Source: Bacillota bacterium (GTDB taxonomy: Bacteria > Bacillota > Clostridia > Caldicoprobacterales > Xylanivirgaceae). From it: a DNA stretch of 64,000 nt. Made by a program: the position numbers and the translations under genes. The notes beneath the pieces were generated by a model that was given only the letters and a program-made list of their open reading frames with translations, ran no database searches and had not been told where the DNA came from. Below, piece by piece: positions 29,183 through 39,434 of this stretch. Position 1 is the stretch's first letter. Every line of letters begins with the position of its first letter. The DNA lies in NCBI GenBank assembly GCA_023621995.1, contig JAMOAB010000005.1:97190-161189 (forward strand), in the 5' to 3' direction.

Positions 29183-29839
29183 TCAGACATCCATCTTCCT
29201 CTTCAATTCATATAGGGCCTTAACCTGTTTTTCATCTAGAGTTTTAGGATCGCCTAGCATCTCGCATAAAAACGTTATCTTTGCCAAAAACTCTAGCGAT
29301 TCCATCTTATGATATGCACTTTCTAACTCCAATCCATATGTCAGTGCACCGTGATTTTGCAGTAACATGGCATCATAATCTTGTAAATATTCAGATATGG
29401 CATCGGGTATCTCATCTGTTGATGGTGTACCATATTTAGCCACTGGCACTGAACCTAATAGTAGAACCGATTCTGGTATGAGTGCCTTATCTAGTGGCCT
29501 ATTCATCACTGCATAAGCAGTTCCAAATGGTGGATGAGCATGTACCACTGCATTCACATCTGTCCTCTCTTTATATATTCTAAGGTGCATCTTGATCTCA
29601 GACGAAGGTCTATTTATACCATTTGTCTCTAAAGTTTCACCTTCCATATTGACTTTACATATCATATCAGGAGTCATAAAGCCTTTGCTTACACCTGTAG
29701 GTGTACAGAGAACCCCATTCCTATCTATCTTAACTGATATATTTCCATCATTGGCTGCTACATAGCCTCTATTATAAATTCTCTTACCTATTTCACATAT
29801 CTCTCTTCTAACTTTATCTTCATCAAACATATGTGCCAC
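29183..29839 (-). CDS. fucA: Class II aldolase, L-fuculose-phosphate aldolase
   Basis: GYVAANDGNISVKI...TPTGVSKGFM...PSSEIKMHLRIYKERTDVNAVVHAHPPFGTAYAV...LLQNHGALTYG; next to fucI. Confidence 0.9.
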   Translation of the reverse strand: MAHMFDEDKVRREICEIGKRIYNRGYVAANDGNISVKIDRNGVLCTPTGVSKGFMTPDMICKVNMEGETLETNGINRPSSEIKMHLRIYKERTDVNAVVHAHPPFGTAYAVMNRPLDKALIPESVLLLGSVPVAKYGTPSTDEIPDAISEYLQDYDAMLLQNHGALTYGLELESAYHKMESLEFLAKITFLCEMLGDPKTLDEKQVKALYELKRKMDV

Positions 29840-29879
29840 CTCTCATATAATAATTTTTCATACATATGACTCATTTGCG

Positions 29880-30641
29880 TCAACTATATATAACGTCTAT
29901 ATCCTTTTCACGGAAAAATTGCTCCCATTCCCCGGAAAGCTTTTTGTCTGTAAATATACAATCTATATTATTAAAATCTGTAATGTCTATAAACGACATC
30001 TTATCAAATTTAGTGTTGTCAGTTAAAAGATAGGTCTTCTGTGCTCTTTCCACCATACTCCTCTTTACATAGGCTTCCATATCGTTAGACTCTAAAATAC
30101 CCTTATCCATGTGAATGGCCTTACAAGATATAATAGTCTTATCTACATGATAACTTTCTATAGTTCTTTCTGATATATATCCTACAAAAGAATAAGATGA
30201 ATGTCTTAGATCGCCACCTGTGCATATCACCCTCACATTGTGGGCATTGCCAAGTTCTAATATCATATTTACTGAGTTTGTAATAACCGTTATATTATCC
30301 TTTTCTTTTATATATTTAGCTAATTGGAGCGCCGTTGAGCTAGAGTCTATCATTAGCGTGTCTCCGTCTTCTATAAATTCTGCCACCTTTGAAGCTATAG
30401 CTTTCTTTGCCTCTTTATTTGTTATCTCCCTTACACCAAAGGGTAAGTCAATACTTATGCTCTCGCTTAAAACTGCCCCACCATAGGTTCTCTTAATAAG
30501 ACCCTCCTTTTCCAGTTTCTCCAGATCCCTTCGTATAGTTTCCTCCGTAACACCAAATTGCCTACTTAAGTCTGAAACCAACACTCTTTTTTGATTCTGT
30601 AAAATGTTTACTATCTTACTTCTTCTCTCAATTGCTAACAT
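29880..30641 (-). CDS. DeoR/GlpR family transcriptional regulator
   Basis: MLAIERRSKIVNILQNQKRVLVSDLSRQFGVTEETIRRDLEKLEKEGLIKRTYGGAVL is diagnostic. Confidence 0.95.
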   Translation of the reverse strand: MLAIERRSKIVNILQNQKRVLVSDLSRQFGVTEETIRRDLEKLEKEGLIKRTYGGAVLSESISIDLPFGVREITNKEAKKAIASKVAEFIEDGDTLMIDSSSTALQLAKYIKEKDNITVITNSVNMILELGNAHNVRVICTGGDLRHSSYSFVGYISERTIESYHVDKTIISCKAIHMDKGILESNDMEAYVKRSMVERAQKTYLLTDNTKFDKMSFIDITDFNNIDCIFTDKKLSGEWEQFFREKDIDVIYS

Positions 30642-30659
30642 TTGACACCACCTATACCA

Positions 30660-32078
30660 CTATGGACTATATCTCTTAATATCAAAAGAATTTTCAATTA
30701 TAATTCTACCCTCTTTTATCCCTTCTATATATCCCCCTGAAATAAACTGGATGAGACTATTCCCTATGGTAGAAGCCTCTATAGGACCTGCCACTACTTT
30801 TCTTTCTGTGGCACTCGCCGTCATCTGGCATAGTAAGGTATCTTGTATTCCCCCTCCTACCATATTTATGGTCTCTACCTCTAGTCCTGATATAGCTTCA
30901 AGTTCATCCAATGTCTTTTTGTACTTGGCCACCAGACCATTGTATGCTGCTATAGCAATCTCACCAAGCCCTTTTGGTTCGCCCTGCCCATGTTCTATGC
31001 AATATCTAACAATCTCCTCTGTCATGACATGGGGAGCCATAAATCGAGGATTCTCAGGATCTATTGAAAAATGGGTATATTCAGCTCCCTCTACGGCCTC
31101 TATTATATCAGTAAATGACACCCTGCCTTCCCTCTGGCTCCAAACTCTTCTAATCTCTTGTATAATCCAAAGACCATTTATATTTTTAAGTAACCTAATA
31201 GTACCATCTACCCCACCTTCGTTCGTAAAGTTTAAATCATAGGATCTATGATTTATTATGGGACTTTCCACCTCCAAACCAAGTAGCGACCATGTACCAC
31301 AGCTTAGATAGGCATTTTCCCTACTGTGTAATGGGGTGCCAGCTACAGCAGAAGCAGTGTCATGGGATGCTACCGCTATAACTGGAATGTCCGATAGACC
31401 TACTTCTTGCCTTATATCTTCTCTGAGGTATCCATATATCTCTCCTGGATTTATAATAGGACTAAATATATGTTGGGGAAGCCCAAGTGTGGATATTAGA
31501 TCCCAATCCCAATTTCTCTCCTTAACATTTAATAGCTGGGAAGTTGATGCTATGGTATACTCGCTATACTTTTCACCTGTTAAAAAATAATTAAATAGAT
31601 CTGGCATAAAGAGTAAACTATCGGCACTTTCTAATATTCTAGGTCTAATGGTTTTGTCTGAAAATAGTTGATACATGGTATTTATAGGCATTTTCTGAAT
31701 ACCTGTCTTTTTATAGATTTCATCAAAGGAGACTACTTCTTCGACAGAATGTACTGCACTGGCAGTCCTGTCATCCCTATAGTGTATAGGAGTGCCTATT
31801 AAATTTCCGTCTTGATCCAATAGCCCATAGTCTACCCCCCAAGTATCCACACCTATACTTACTATGTTTTCCCCTTTTTTAACTGCCATCTTCAAACCTT
31901 CAATGATTTCACTATATAATCCGAGAAAATTCCAATATAGTCTATCTCCTAGCTTTATAGGCTGGTTAGGAAACCTATAGATCTCCTCAAGTTCGATACG
32001 TTTTCCATCAAACTTTGACAATATAACCCTTCCACTCGATGCACCTAAATCTATGGCTATACAAGAAACCATGTTCAT
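30660..32078 (-). CDS. FGGY kinase, rhamnulokinase-like (probable L-fuculokinase by context)
   Basis: CIAIDLGASSGRVILSKFDGKRIELEEIYRFPNQPIKLGDRLYWNFLGLY...VDTWGVDYGLLD...HYRDDRT...VASHDTASAVAGTP...INMVGGGIQD. Confidence 0.88.
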   Translation of the reverse strand: MNMVSCIAIDLGASSGRVILSKFDGKRIELEEIYRFPNQPIKLGDRLYWNFLGLYSEIIEGLKMAVKKGENIVSIGVDTWGVDYGLLDQDGNLIGTPIHYRDDRTASAVHSVEEVVSFDEIYKKTGIQKMPINTMYQLFSDKTIRPRILESADSLLFMPDLFNYFLTGEKYSEYTIASTSQLLNVKERNWDWDLISTLGLPQHIFSPIINPGEIYGYLREDIRQEVGLSDIPVIAVASHDTASAVAGTPLHSRENAYLSCGTWSLLGLEVESPIINHRSYDLNFTNEGGVDGTIRLLKNINGLWIIQEIRRVWSQREGRVSFTDIIEAVEGAEYTHFSIDPENPRFMAPHVMTEEIVRYCIEHGQGEPKGLGEIAIAAYNGLVAKYKKTLDELEAISGLEVETINMVGGGIQDTLLCQMTASATERKVVAGPIEASTIGNSLIQFISGGYIEGIKEGRIIIENSFDIKRYSP

Positions 32079-32357
32079 ATTATCCCTCCTCTTACAGATT
32101 GTCTCCTTTGAATACCAGTATAATATTGTATAACTCTTGTCCTATTTAATATGTAAATCTTTTATAGGTTTTGGTTTATTGGTTTTGTGTTGTTCTGTAT
32201 ACTATTATATATGTAGTTCAAAAACAATACAACGTTTTTATAGTTGTTTTTTATTAATATGTTAATTTTAAAGGCAGTTTTGAATGAACACAATAAAAAA
32301 GTAGAAAGATCAATAAATGAATGTTAGATGTAAACTTTTACAACAAAACTGAAGAAA

Positions 32358-32404
32358 TGCAAAAAAGAGAGTACTTGATGAAAAAATATCAAATACTCTC
32401 TTTC
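32358..32404 (-). terminator. Intrinsic terminator of the SGNH hydrolase gene
   Basis: Minus strand GAAAGAGAGTATTTGATATTTTTTCATCAAGTACTCTCTTTTTTG. Confidence 0.8.
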
Positions 32405-32414
32405 ATATTATAAA

Positions 32415-33437
32415 CTATTTCTTCAATATCCCTTCTAAAACGGAATAAATCTTCTTTGCCATATATAACATACCTATATCAGCAGGATGGACATTATCTA
32501 CCGTACAAGCATGGGCTATGGATGGATCAAAGAATTCATAGCCGTCTATGAAGTATACATTTTTATCCCCAGCATCCTTCGCCCTTTTAAAAGTCTCATA
32601 TATTATCTCTCTTCTCTCGTCCCTTTCACTATAATCATTCTTATCCATTGGGTGATGATAATAGGGAGCAGTCACAAATACCACTGGAACCTCAGGCTGT
32701 CTTGCACGTACGATCTTAAAAAATGGTTCATGGGTATTTAAAAGGTGTCTAGGGTCTGGAGCATTGTAGTCATAGTCCATTACAAATACGCCCATATTCA
32801 TAGAGGCTATAATGTCTGCCATTTCTCTCTCGCCCTTTGCACTACCACTAAATCCAAGGTTTACAAAGTTTGCATCTAACCACCTGCTTACCGTATGGGT
32901 ATATGTGTTCCCTGGGCGTGATGCACATGCACCCTGAGTTATGGATGATCCATAATAAACTATTGGTTTACCAATGGTAAAAGGAGTTGGTGGAAGAACC
33001 TCAGCCTCTTCCGCCAATCCAATTTCTATATAGTCTATACCTGAATATATGGGAAGATACATGGTCCATTCCCGCCATGTTTTGTCTAACCTCTGCCCTA
33101 TCTCCCCTTCAAACTCCCACGTATTATATTCAGGATATATATTCCCATAAAAGGTCTTATTCGCTCCTTCTCCTATATAAAAGTCGAACCCACATAATGC
33201 TGTCATTGGCATATTAGGATGTAAATAGCAAGGTTTTAGCTTTACTTTTAACCGTATCCTGTCAGAATTGGTCTTAAACCTTACCATTCCTCCAGATGTA
33301 TGCCAAGCTAAATTTTGTATACTCTCTGAAAGTAGGTTCAAGGAGTTCACAGGTAGCCGACATAGACCGTGGTTTTGATCTAACCATTGAAATCCTGATA
33401 ATGCAAAAGGTTCTTCTGTTATATTATAATATTTCAA
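32415..33437 (-). CDS. SGNH/GDSL hydrolase (carbohydrate esterase-like)
   Basis: VYYGSSITQGACASRPGNTYTHTVSRWLDANFVNLGFSGSAKGE (block I GSSI, block II GFSG) and C-terminal DNVHPAD (D..H); 340 aa with N-terminal beta domain. Confidence 0.87.
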   Translation of the reverse strand: MKYYNITEEPFALSGFQWLDQNHGLCRLPVNSLNLLSESIQNLAWHTSGGMVRFKTNSDRIRLKVKLKPCYLHPNMPMTALCGFDFYIGEGANKTFYGNIYPEYNTWEFEGEIGQRLDKTWREWTMYLPIYSGIDYIEIGLAEEAEVLPPTPFTIGKPIVYYGSSITQGACASRPGNTYTHTVSRWLDANFVNLGFSGSAKGEREMADIIASMNMGVFVMDYDYNAPDPRHLLNTHEPFFKIVRARQPEVPVVFVTAPYYHHPMDKNDYSERDERREIIYETFKRAKDAGDKNVYFIDGYEFFDPSIAHACTVDNVHPADIGMLYMAKKIYSVLEGILKK

Positions 33438-33464
33438 TTTTTACACCTTCTTTTATTATAAAGA

Positions 33465-35030
33465 TTACACTCTAGGCCAACTAAGTTCTACACCATGTCT
33501 TTGAAGCAAGGCTTGAAAATCTTCTAAGTTTGATTTATCATTCCTAACTGCTCTAGGTGATAAGCCCTTGTCCAAAGCGTAGGATACTAGCATCCCTGCA
33601 GCCTCACCTATGTTCCACTCCACTGGATGTAGTCTATATGAACCATTTGTAATATGAGTAGTACCTATATTTTTACATGCTGGAATGAGGTTTTCCATCC
33701 TTATGGGTATGAGGCTGCCAAGTGGTATCTGGAATGGTAGACAGTCTATATCTATATAGTTTCTGCCTCCAGTGCTAGGATGAAGATCCATTCGATAGTA
33801 TCCTATGCCTACGGTATCTTCAAACTCCATGGCACCCTTATCTTCCCTAGTAATAGGGCTTATATACTGCTCTAACACAGTAAACTCTGCCTTTATACGC
33901 CTTGACTCTCTTATATAAGGATACATGGCAAGACCATCCTCTGTGCCTACCACATCTTTTCTCAGTCTAAGCCCTGGATAACCTATACCTCCATCAGGCC
34001 TTGGTGCTTCTGTTTGCATCCAGTAGAGATATGAGAGACTCAGCTGCCTTGCCCCTTCTAAATGTTTTTCTACCTCTTCTTCATCTACTTCATAGATAGG
34101 CCCTAGCCAATAGTCATTTTGGGGCCAATTGGCTATTGTAATATCGCTTTCAAATGTACCAGGTACAAAATTGTTCTTATCTGCAATACGACGATATGTC
34201 CATAGGGAATGCCTCTCATCTACTGGGAAGAGGGTATGCTCACGCTCCTCCAATGTATGGGGATGACAACTCTTCCAGCTAAGCAGTGAGTCGGGCCAGA
34301 AATCACATCTATAGTTTTTCCAAAACTCATACTGCTCTGGTTTTTCTATAGTATGGTCCTCCCCCTCTATATAGTCGATGGCAAAGCACCATGTAATTGA
34401 CTGTATATCTAAAGGATCTGCCTCCCCATCTAGTGCATGGGGTTCACCTGTCTCTTTCTTAGATTCAGACCCAGTCACATATTCAGCGCCAGCCAATGGC
34501 AACACATCTCCACATTCAGTGGCATCTAGAAAATAGTGGCCTGTAAGTACTTTTTCATCGCCTGTATCTATATTCTTCACTGTGACAGAGATCACACGAT
34601 CTCCATCTGTCTCCACATCTTGTATCTTATGCCTTGTCCATATTGTAAGTTGACTGCTAAGTGTATAGGGCGCCATCATCTCGTATAGTACTGCCACAGC
34701 CACTCTAGGATCGTGACACAATCTGCTCACTCCGCCATTTCCAGGATTTAAATAAAAGGCCTGCCTTGCCTCTGGGGTAAGTGGAAAATGATTTTTATAA
34801 TATGAACGTATACCATCTCGAAGCCTTCTATAGCTCATAGTACAACCAAACTTCTCTATCCATGGATTTTCATCTGGTGGCACAGCTTGACTAGTTAGCT
34901 GCCCACCTACCCATCTAGTCTCTTCAGTCATTATGACCTTTTTGCCCATACGGGATGCAGCAATGGCAGCTGCACATCCACCTAGGCCTCCACCTATTAT
35001 GACTATATCTGCACTATATTCTCTTCCCAA
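33465..35030 (-). CDS. FAD-dependent oxidoreductase
   Basis: ADIVIIGGGLGGCAAAIAASRMGKKVIMTEETRWVGGQLTSQAVPPDE; 521 aa; FAD_oxidored (PF12831)-like. Confidence 0.88.
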   Translation of the reverse strand: MGREYSADIVIIGGGLGGCAAAIAASRMGKKVIMTEETRWVGGQLTSQAVPPDENPWIEKFGCTMSYRRLRDGIRSYYKNHFPLTPEARQAFYLNPGNGGVSRLCHDPRVAVAVLYEMMAPYTLSSQLTIWTRHKIQDVETDGDRVISVTVKNIDTGDEKVLTGHYFLDATECGDVLPLAGAEYVTGSESKKETGEPHALDGEADPLDIQSITWCFAIDYIEGEDHTIEKPEQYEFWKNYRCDFWPDSLLSWKSCHPHTLEEREHTLFPVDERHSLWTYRRIADKNNFVPGTFESDITIANWPQNDYWLGPIYEVDEEEVEKHLEGARQLSLSYLYWMQTEAPRPDGGIGYPGLRLRKDVVGTEDGLAMYPYIRESRRIKAEFTVLEQYISPITREDKGAMEFEDTVGIGYYRMDLHPSTGGRNYIDIDCLPFQIPLGSLIPIRMENLIPACKNIGTTHITNGSYRLHPVEWNIGEAAGMLVSYALDKGLSPRAVRNDKSNLEDFQALLQRHGVELSWPRV

Positions 35031-35140
35031 GAAAAACCCTCCCTTAATTAGTTGCTTTTATTATGATATTTTATAATTATTCAAGTTCAATACGAAAAAT
35101 ATTAGTATGCCAGCTTGAATAGTCTCATAGATAAGTTCAA

Positions 35141-37057
35141 TTAATAAAAACTTACAAGCTCATCACTTAAGAGACCCGACATAAGTCCAGAGACTATTTC
35201 TGCCACAGTCCAACCCGATTCAATAGACCAAGGCCCCCAACCTATATCATAGGGACTTGCAAACACTTCCATGAGTTCTACATCCATAGCTCTTGTCCAG
35301 CCACCATCTAATTTCTTATCGTCACTACGAAGTTGAACACTTATCATAAACTTGGCTATATCCTGCCACAAGTTTTTAAAATAATTATCTTCTGTTATGA
35401 AATATGCCTGCATAAATGCCATAGGTAGCCAATTTACGGAATATAACATATCTACAACCGGATCGCCATTTTTAGTAAGGAGAGAACATTCTCCATCCTC
35501 ATTCCTGCTCATGGTAGCCTTATAGCCTTCATCCCACTCTACATAAGCACCTGAGTCATGTCTGTACGCCTGTAGATCTTCTACTACCGTATATAGAAAA
35601 TCCTTGTGGCCCTCCTCTCCAGTCACCCAGTATAGAAAAGCAGATGGCATGATAAGCCTACATAACTCCTGGGTCTGGCTGTGTTCCCTCACAGTGTCTG
35701 GATACACCGACATAATACTTTCCATACCCTTAATGCCTACATCTTTAAATTTTTCAATATCAGTCAACTTATATGCCAAAAGAAGCGTGGCAAGATAATA
35801 GGCATTATAATGGGCAGATGGAAAACCACCTGGGCTATTCCTTAGCTCTTCCATCTTCTCAAAGGTTAGACTAATATTGTCTGTCCTCTGAACCCTGAGG
35901 CCATCGGTGCCTGTAGTATCTACAAGAAAATTCAGTGCATCTATGCAATTGTCTAGATAGCTCTTGTCTTCTAAATAGAGACTTTTAAATAGATATGGCA
36001 TTATAGCCCTTGCAACATCATCCTGATAGCATACACCCCAACCCTCATTAGACCATCTTACCATGCCCTTATATGTGCCCTCTTTTATTTGGAAAAAATC
36101 AAAACATGCCTTTGTCAAATTATCTGATATCTCGAGATAAGCACTATCACCCTCCAATAAGTAGTAAAACATAAATGCCATAGAAGTCTCACCTATACAG
36201 TCTGCCCGTATATTAGTGAGTATCTGCTGCTTACCATCAGGATATATCTCTGAACCTATACCCTCTAATACTCCCATCTTACCTTTATCTAACAATATTC
36301 CAGCGTCATAGAACCAATTCATGCCCCTATCGATGCTAGCACGTATGCTGCTTTCAAAATCATGGCTACAACCACTTAATCTATAATACTTAGGAATATC
36401 ACCCAAGCTTACCTCATCTTCACATAGCCATTCAATTATGTATTTAACAAGCCCTATCCATTTCTTCCTTGGTGCAAACCTGGCCTTTAGAAAATTTGAA
36501 AGTCTAAAACAACATACAAGGAGGTTGGGCTTGTCAAACCAAAGTGCACGATTGGCTGGATCATTTCTAAACTCATTGTCCACTTCTGTATTAGAATGGG
36601 CTTTTATGTATTCAGCATACTGAAGTATTGGCTCTCCTCCTTCATGCTCATAATATGCTCCTATTCGCATATTATGTTGATCATCTAATATATCACCCAT
36701 GTTTAGACCTGATATGGAATCAGAATCTTGACAAAATACTAGCCGTTCCTTCTTAGTAGATTTAGGTGGCGAAAAGTAGAGCTCCGATATGCTCGATACA
36801 TATTCACAAAACACCTTTCCTCCCCTGTCTATGAACTCATCTATTACTATCCTATCTGTAGGATGGAACATAAGCGGTCTATCTGATACACCACCTAGTA
36901 TGGCAATAGAATGAAAATCCTGTAAATTGGTGTTTGAAACTTCATCTGGTTTTACGACATGCAATTTAATATCCGAATCTAATAATAGTTCTAAAAGATC
37001 ACTATTACTCTCCGTCACTACTAGTAGTGATTTTTTTCCCATGTAGCTACCTCCCAT
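35141..37057 (-). CDS. Uncharacterised protein: N-terminal GATase1-like region plus putative (alpha/alpha)6 glycosidase-like domain
   Basis: 638 aa; N-term LLVVTESNSDLLELLLDSDIKLHVV...FHPTDRIVIDEFIDRGGKVFCEYVSS; C-term helical repeats with CYQDDVARAIMPYLFKSLY...GGFPSAHYNAYYLATLLLAYK. Confidence 0.6.
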   Translation of the reverse strand: MGGSYMGKKSLLVVTESNSDLLELLLDSDIKLHVVKPDEVSNTNLQDFHSIAILGGVSDRPLMFHPTDRIVIDEFIDRGGKVFCEYVSSISELYFSPPKSTKKERLVFCQDSDSISGLNMGDILDDQHNMRIGAYYEHEGGEPILQYAEYIKAHSNTEVDNEFRNDPANRALWFDKPNLLVCCFRLSNFLKARFAPRKKWIGLVKYIIEWLCEDEVSLGDIPKYYRLSGCSHDFESSIRASIDRGMNWFYDAGILLDKGKMGVLEGIGSEIYPDGKQQILTNIRADCIGETSMAFMFYYLLEGDSAYLEISDNLTKACFDFFQIKEGTYKGMVRWSNEGWGVCYQDDVARAIMPYLFKSLYLEDKSYLDNCIDALNFLVDTTGTDGLRVQRTDNISLTFEKMEELRNSPGGFPSAHYNAYYLATLLLAYKLTDIEKFKDVGIKGMESIMSVYPDTVREHSQTQELCRLIMPSAFLYWVTGEEGHKDFLYTVVEDLQAYRHDSGAYVEWDEGYKATMSRNEDGECSLLTKNGDPVVDMLYSVNWLPMAFMQAYFITEDNYFKNLWQDIAKFMISVQLRSDDKKLDGGWTRAMDVELMEVFASPYDIGWGPWSIESGWTVAEIVSGLMSGLLSDELVSFY

Positions 37058-37173
37058 ACTATTATTTCAATCCAGTATATTCTCTATTTGTCTGTATGAC
37101 TATATTATAGTAGTACATGAATGAACTGTAAATGGTTATGATATAAATTTACAATAAATAGTAGTTACTAGCC

Positions 37174-38187
37174 TTAAACTACATCATTTTCTTTGCCATA
37201 TGAGCTATAACGCTCCAATGCACTATTAATTACTGAATATATGAGTCCTTCATATCCTATTCCGGCAGCTTCTGCCATCTTAGTTATGTCACTATATCCC
37301 CTAACTAAGCCTGGTAGTGAATTTATCTCTAGCACATAGGGTACTCCATTTTTTAGCCTTATATCTACCCTACCATAATCCTTTATATCTAGTGCATTAT
37401 AGGCCCTTTTTGCCGTATCCACAATTTGCTTCTCTAGTTCATTATCTAAGGTAGCTGGACATATATCTTCTGACCTATACCCATCATAGTGGCATTTAAG
37501 CTCAAAACTACTAAACTTAGGTAGATGATCAGGAAGGTTATCATAACTTATCTCCAATATTGGAAGTGTCTGCATATCATTCCTGTAACCTAGCACACCT
37601 ACTGTAAACTCTCTCCCGTCTATATATTCATTTATCATAATAGGTGGATTATAGATTTTTAGCTCTTCTTTGACCTTTTTTCTTAGGGATTCTATTTCAT
37701 ATACTAAACTGTCTTGGTGTATTCCCCTGCTCGAACCTTCATCGGCAGGTTTTATAATTACTGGAAAGTCCATATCTTCTTCTAATTTGTCTAAATCTGC
37801 TTCCTCATAGATTGATAAAAAATTAGGCGTATTTATCCCCTTACTCTTAAATATTCTAGAAGAGACGGCCTTATTTATGGATAGAGTGTGTCCTAGTATT
37901 GAAGAACCTGTGTAGGGAATATTAAAAAATTCTAATATGGCAGGTATTTGGGCCAATCTGGTCTCCCCCCTGATACCATTACATAGGTTGAACACCATAT
38001 CTACCTGCTCTTTTTGCAGTTTTAATATAAAATTACTATCGGCTGTTACCACTATACATTTAAACCTTTTTGAGATAACCTCTTGTACATCCCTTACCAC
38101 TTTCCGTTTTTGTATATCTTCCCTCTTTCCTTCTTCACCTGGTAAATAATTTTTTCTTGGTTGGTCTATCAATATAGCTATCTTCAT
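37174..38187 (-). CDS. D-alanine--D-alanine ligase-like ATP-grasp protein
   Basis: FNLCNGIRGETRLAQIPAILEFFNIPYTGSSILGHTLSINKAVSSRIFKSKGINTPNF...FPVIIKPADEGSSRGI...YGRVDIRLKNGVPYVLEINSLPGL. Confidence 0.9.
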   Translation of the reverse strand: MKIAILIDQPRKNYLPGEEGKREDIQKRKVVRDVQEVISKRFKCIVVTADSNFILKLQKEQVDMVFNLCNGIRGETRLAQIPAILEFFNIPYTGSSILGHTLSINKAVSSRIFKSKGINTPNFLSIYEEADLDKLEEDMDFPVIIKPADEGSSRGIHQDSLVYEIESLRKKVKEELKIYNPPIMINEYIDGREFTVGVLGYRNDMQTLPILEISYDNLPDHLPKFSSFELKCHYDGYRSEDICPATLDNELEKQIVDTAKRAYNALDIKDYGRVDIRLKNGVPYVLEINSLPGLVRGYSDITKMAEAAGIGYEGLIYSVINSALERYSSYGKENDVV

Positions 38188-38289
38188 TGTATCTGCCTCC
38201 CACGTGCTAAGTGCTTTATATATTTTATATACATATCCTTATTATATCATATGCTATTTTACATGGCAGATATGTAAACTTATGGGAGA

Positions 38290-38348
38290 CTCCTATGTAA
38301 AGTAAAATAGCATATGGGAATCTGTAAAAGTTCCCATACGCTATTTTT
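38290..38348 (-). terminator. Hairpin terminator of the Gfo/Idh gene (one of two alternative structures)
   Basis: Minus strand AAAATAGCGTATGGGAA-CTTTTACAGA-TTCCCATATGCTATTTT (17-bp stem, one G-T) then ACTTTACAT. Confidence 0.65.
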
Positions 38349-38354
38349 GTTCTT

Positions 38355-39434
38355 TTATATATCAATTTCCATTTTACTAAGTGGGTTTTGTCTGTGACAC
38401 TCTTCAATCACTGCAATCTGCTGCCTTACCTGCTCAAGAGTAATCTCCAAAGGTGCATCTTCAGTAAGTGTTTTATATAACATGTCATAAAATCCTTGTG
38501 AGATAGTCTTGAATAGATCACTCTGCTCTTCTGGAACATCCCAGCTCTCCTCATACCATTTTAGCTCTTCTCTACAATAGGCAGGAGTGCCATCCTCCTT
38601 AGATAGAGGAGTAGGTATGAGCTCCCTTTTTGGAGCCTCTGAAGGCTTAAAGTATTTCCATTTAATATGGGTCATTGAACCGTCAAGGCCTCCCTGGGTT
38701 CCCTGTACGTTATAAGTAAAGCTTGGATATGCACAACAAGATGATATCTCAAGATCTATAACAGGACGCTCAGGTGCCCTCATTATTAATTTAACATAAT
38801 CCTCAGCATCTCCAAATGTATTGGTCCTATCCATTATGCAATATACATCAGGCATACCATCGTAATCCAAGAACCTCAATGCTTGATCTAAGGGGTGTGG
38901 TCCAGTATTTAGAAGGTTACCACCATAAAAATCCTGTATACATTGCCAATCCCATCTCCTTGCAAAGCCATTGAATGCAATACTAACTTGCACTATACGG
39001 CCTAGAACACCAGAGTCTACAACCTTTTTAACCTGTCTATAATATGGAGCAAAGCGGGACTGCTGATATACGGCAAGTAGTTTCCCTGACTTTTCTGCCG
39101 CCTCCATCATTGCATCCACTTCAGAGACTTTTCGCGCTAAAGGCTTTTCACAAAGCACGTTAAAACCGTGATTTAAAAGATCTATCGTTATAGGAGGATG
39201 TAGATAACTGGGAGTTGCATTTATTACTAAGTCTATATCATCTCTATCGAGTAGCTGGGTATAGTCTTCATACACATCACAGCCAAACTCTTTTGCTGCC
39301 CGTTCACGTCTATCCTCTAGAGGATCTACAGCAGCTACAATTTTAAATCGCTCCTGATCTGTCATAATATGTCTTCCGTGAATATCCCTACCACTACGTC
39401 CCTGACCAAGAATTGCAACACGTATTTGTTTCAT
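38355..39434 (-). CDS. Gfo/Idh/MocA family oxidoreductase
   Basis: RVAILGQGRSGRDIHGRHIMTDQERFKIVAAVDPLEDRR...VLCEKPLARKVSEVDAM; 359 aa. Confidence 0.9.
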   Translation of the reverse strand: MKQIRVAILGQGRSGRDIHGRHIMTDQERFKIVAAVDPLEDRRERAAKEFGCDVYEDYTQLLDRDDIDLVINATPSYLHPPITIDLLNHGFNVLCEKPLARKVSEVDAMMEAAEKSGKLLAVYQQSRFAPYYRQVKKVVDSGVLGRIVQVSIAFNGFARRWDWQCIQDFYGGNLLNTGPHPLDQALRFLDYDGMPDVYCIMDRTNTFGDAEDYVKLIMRAPERPVIDLEISSCCAYPSFTYNVQGTQGGLDGSMTHIKWKYFKPSEAPKRELIPTPLSKEDGTPAYCREELKWYEESWDVPEEQSDLFKTISQGFYDMLYKTLTEDAPLEITLEQVRQQIAVIEECHRQNPLSKMEIDI

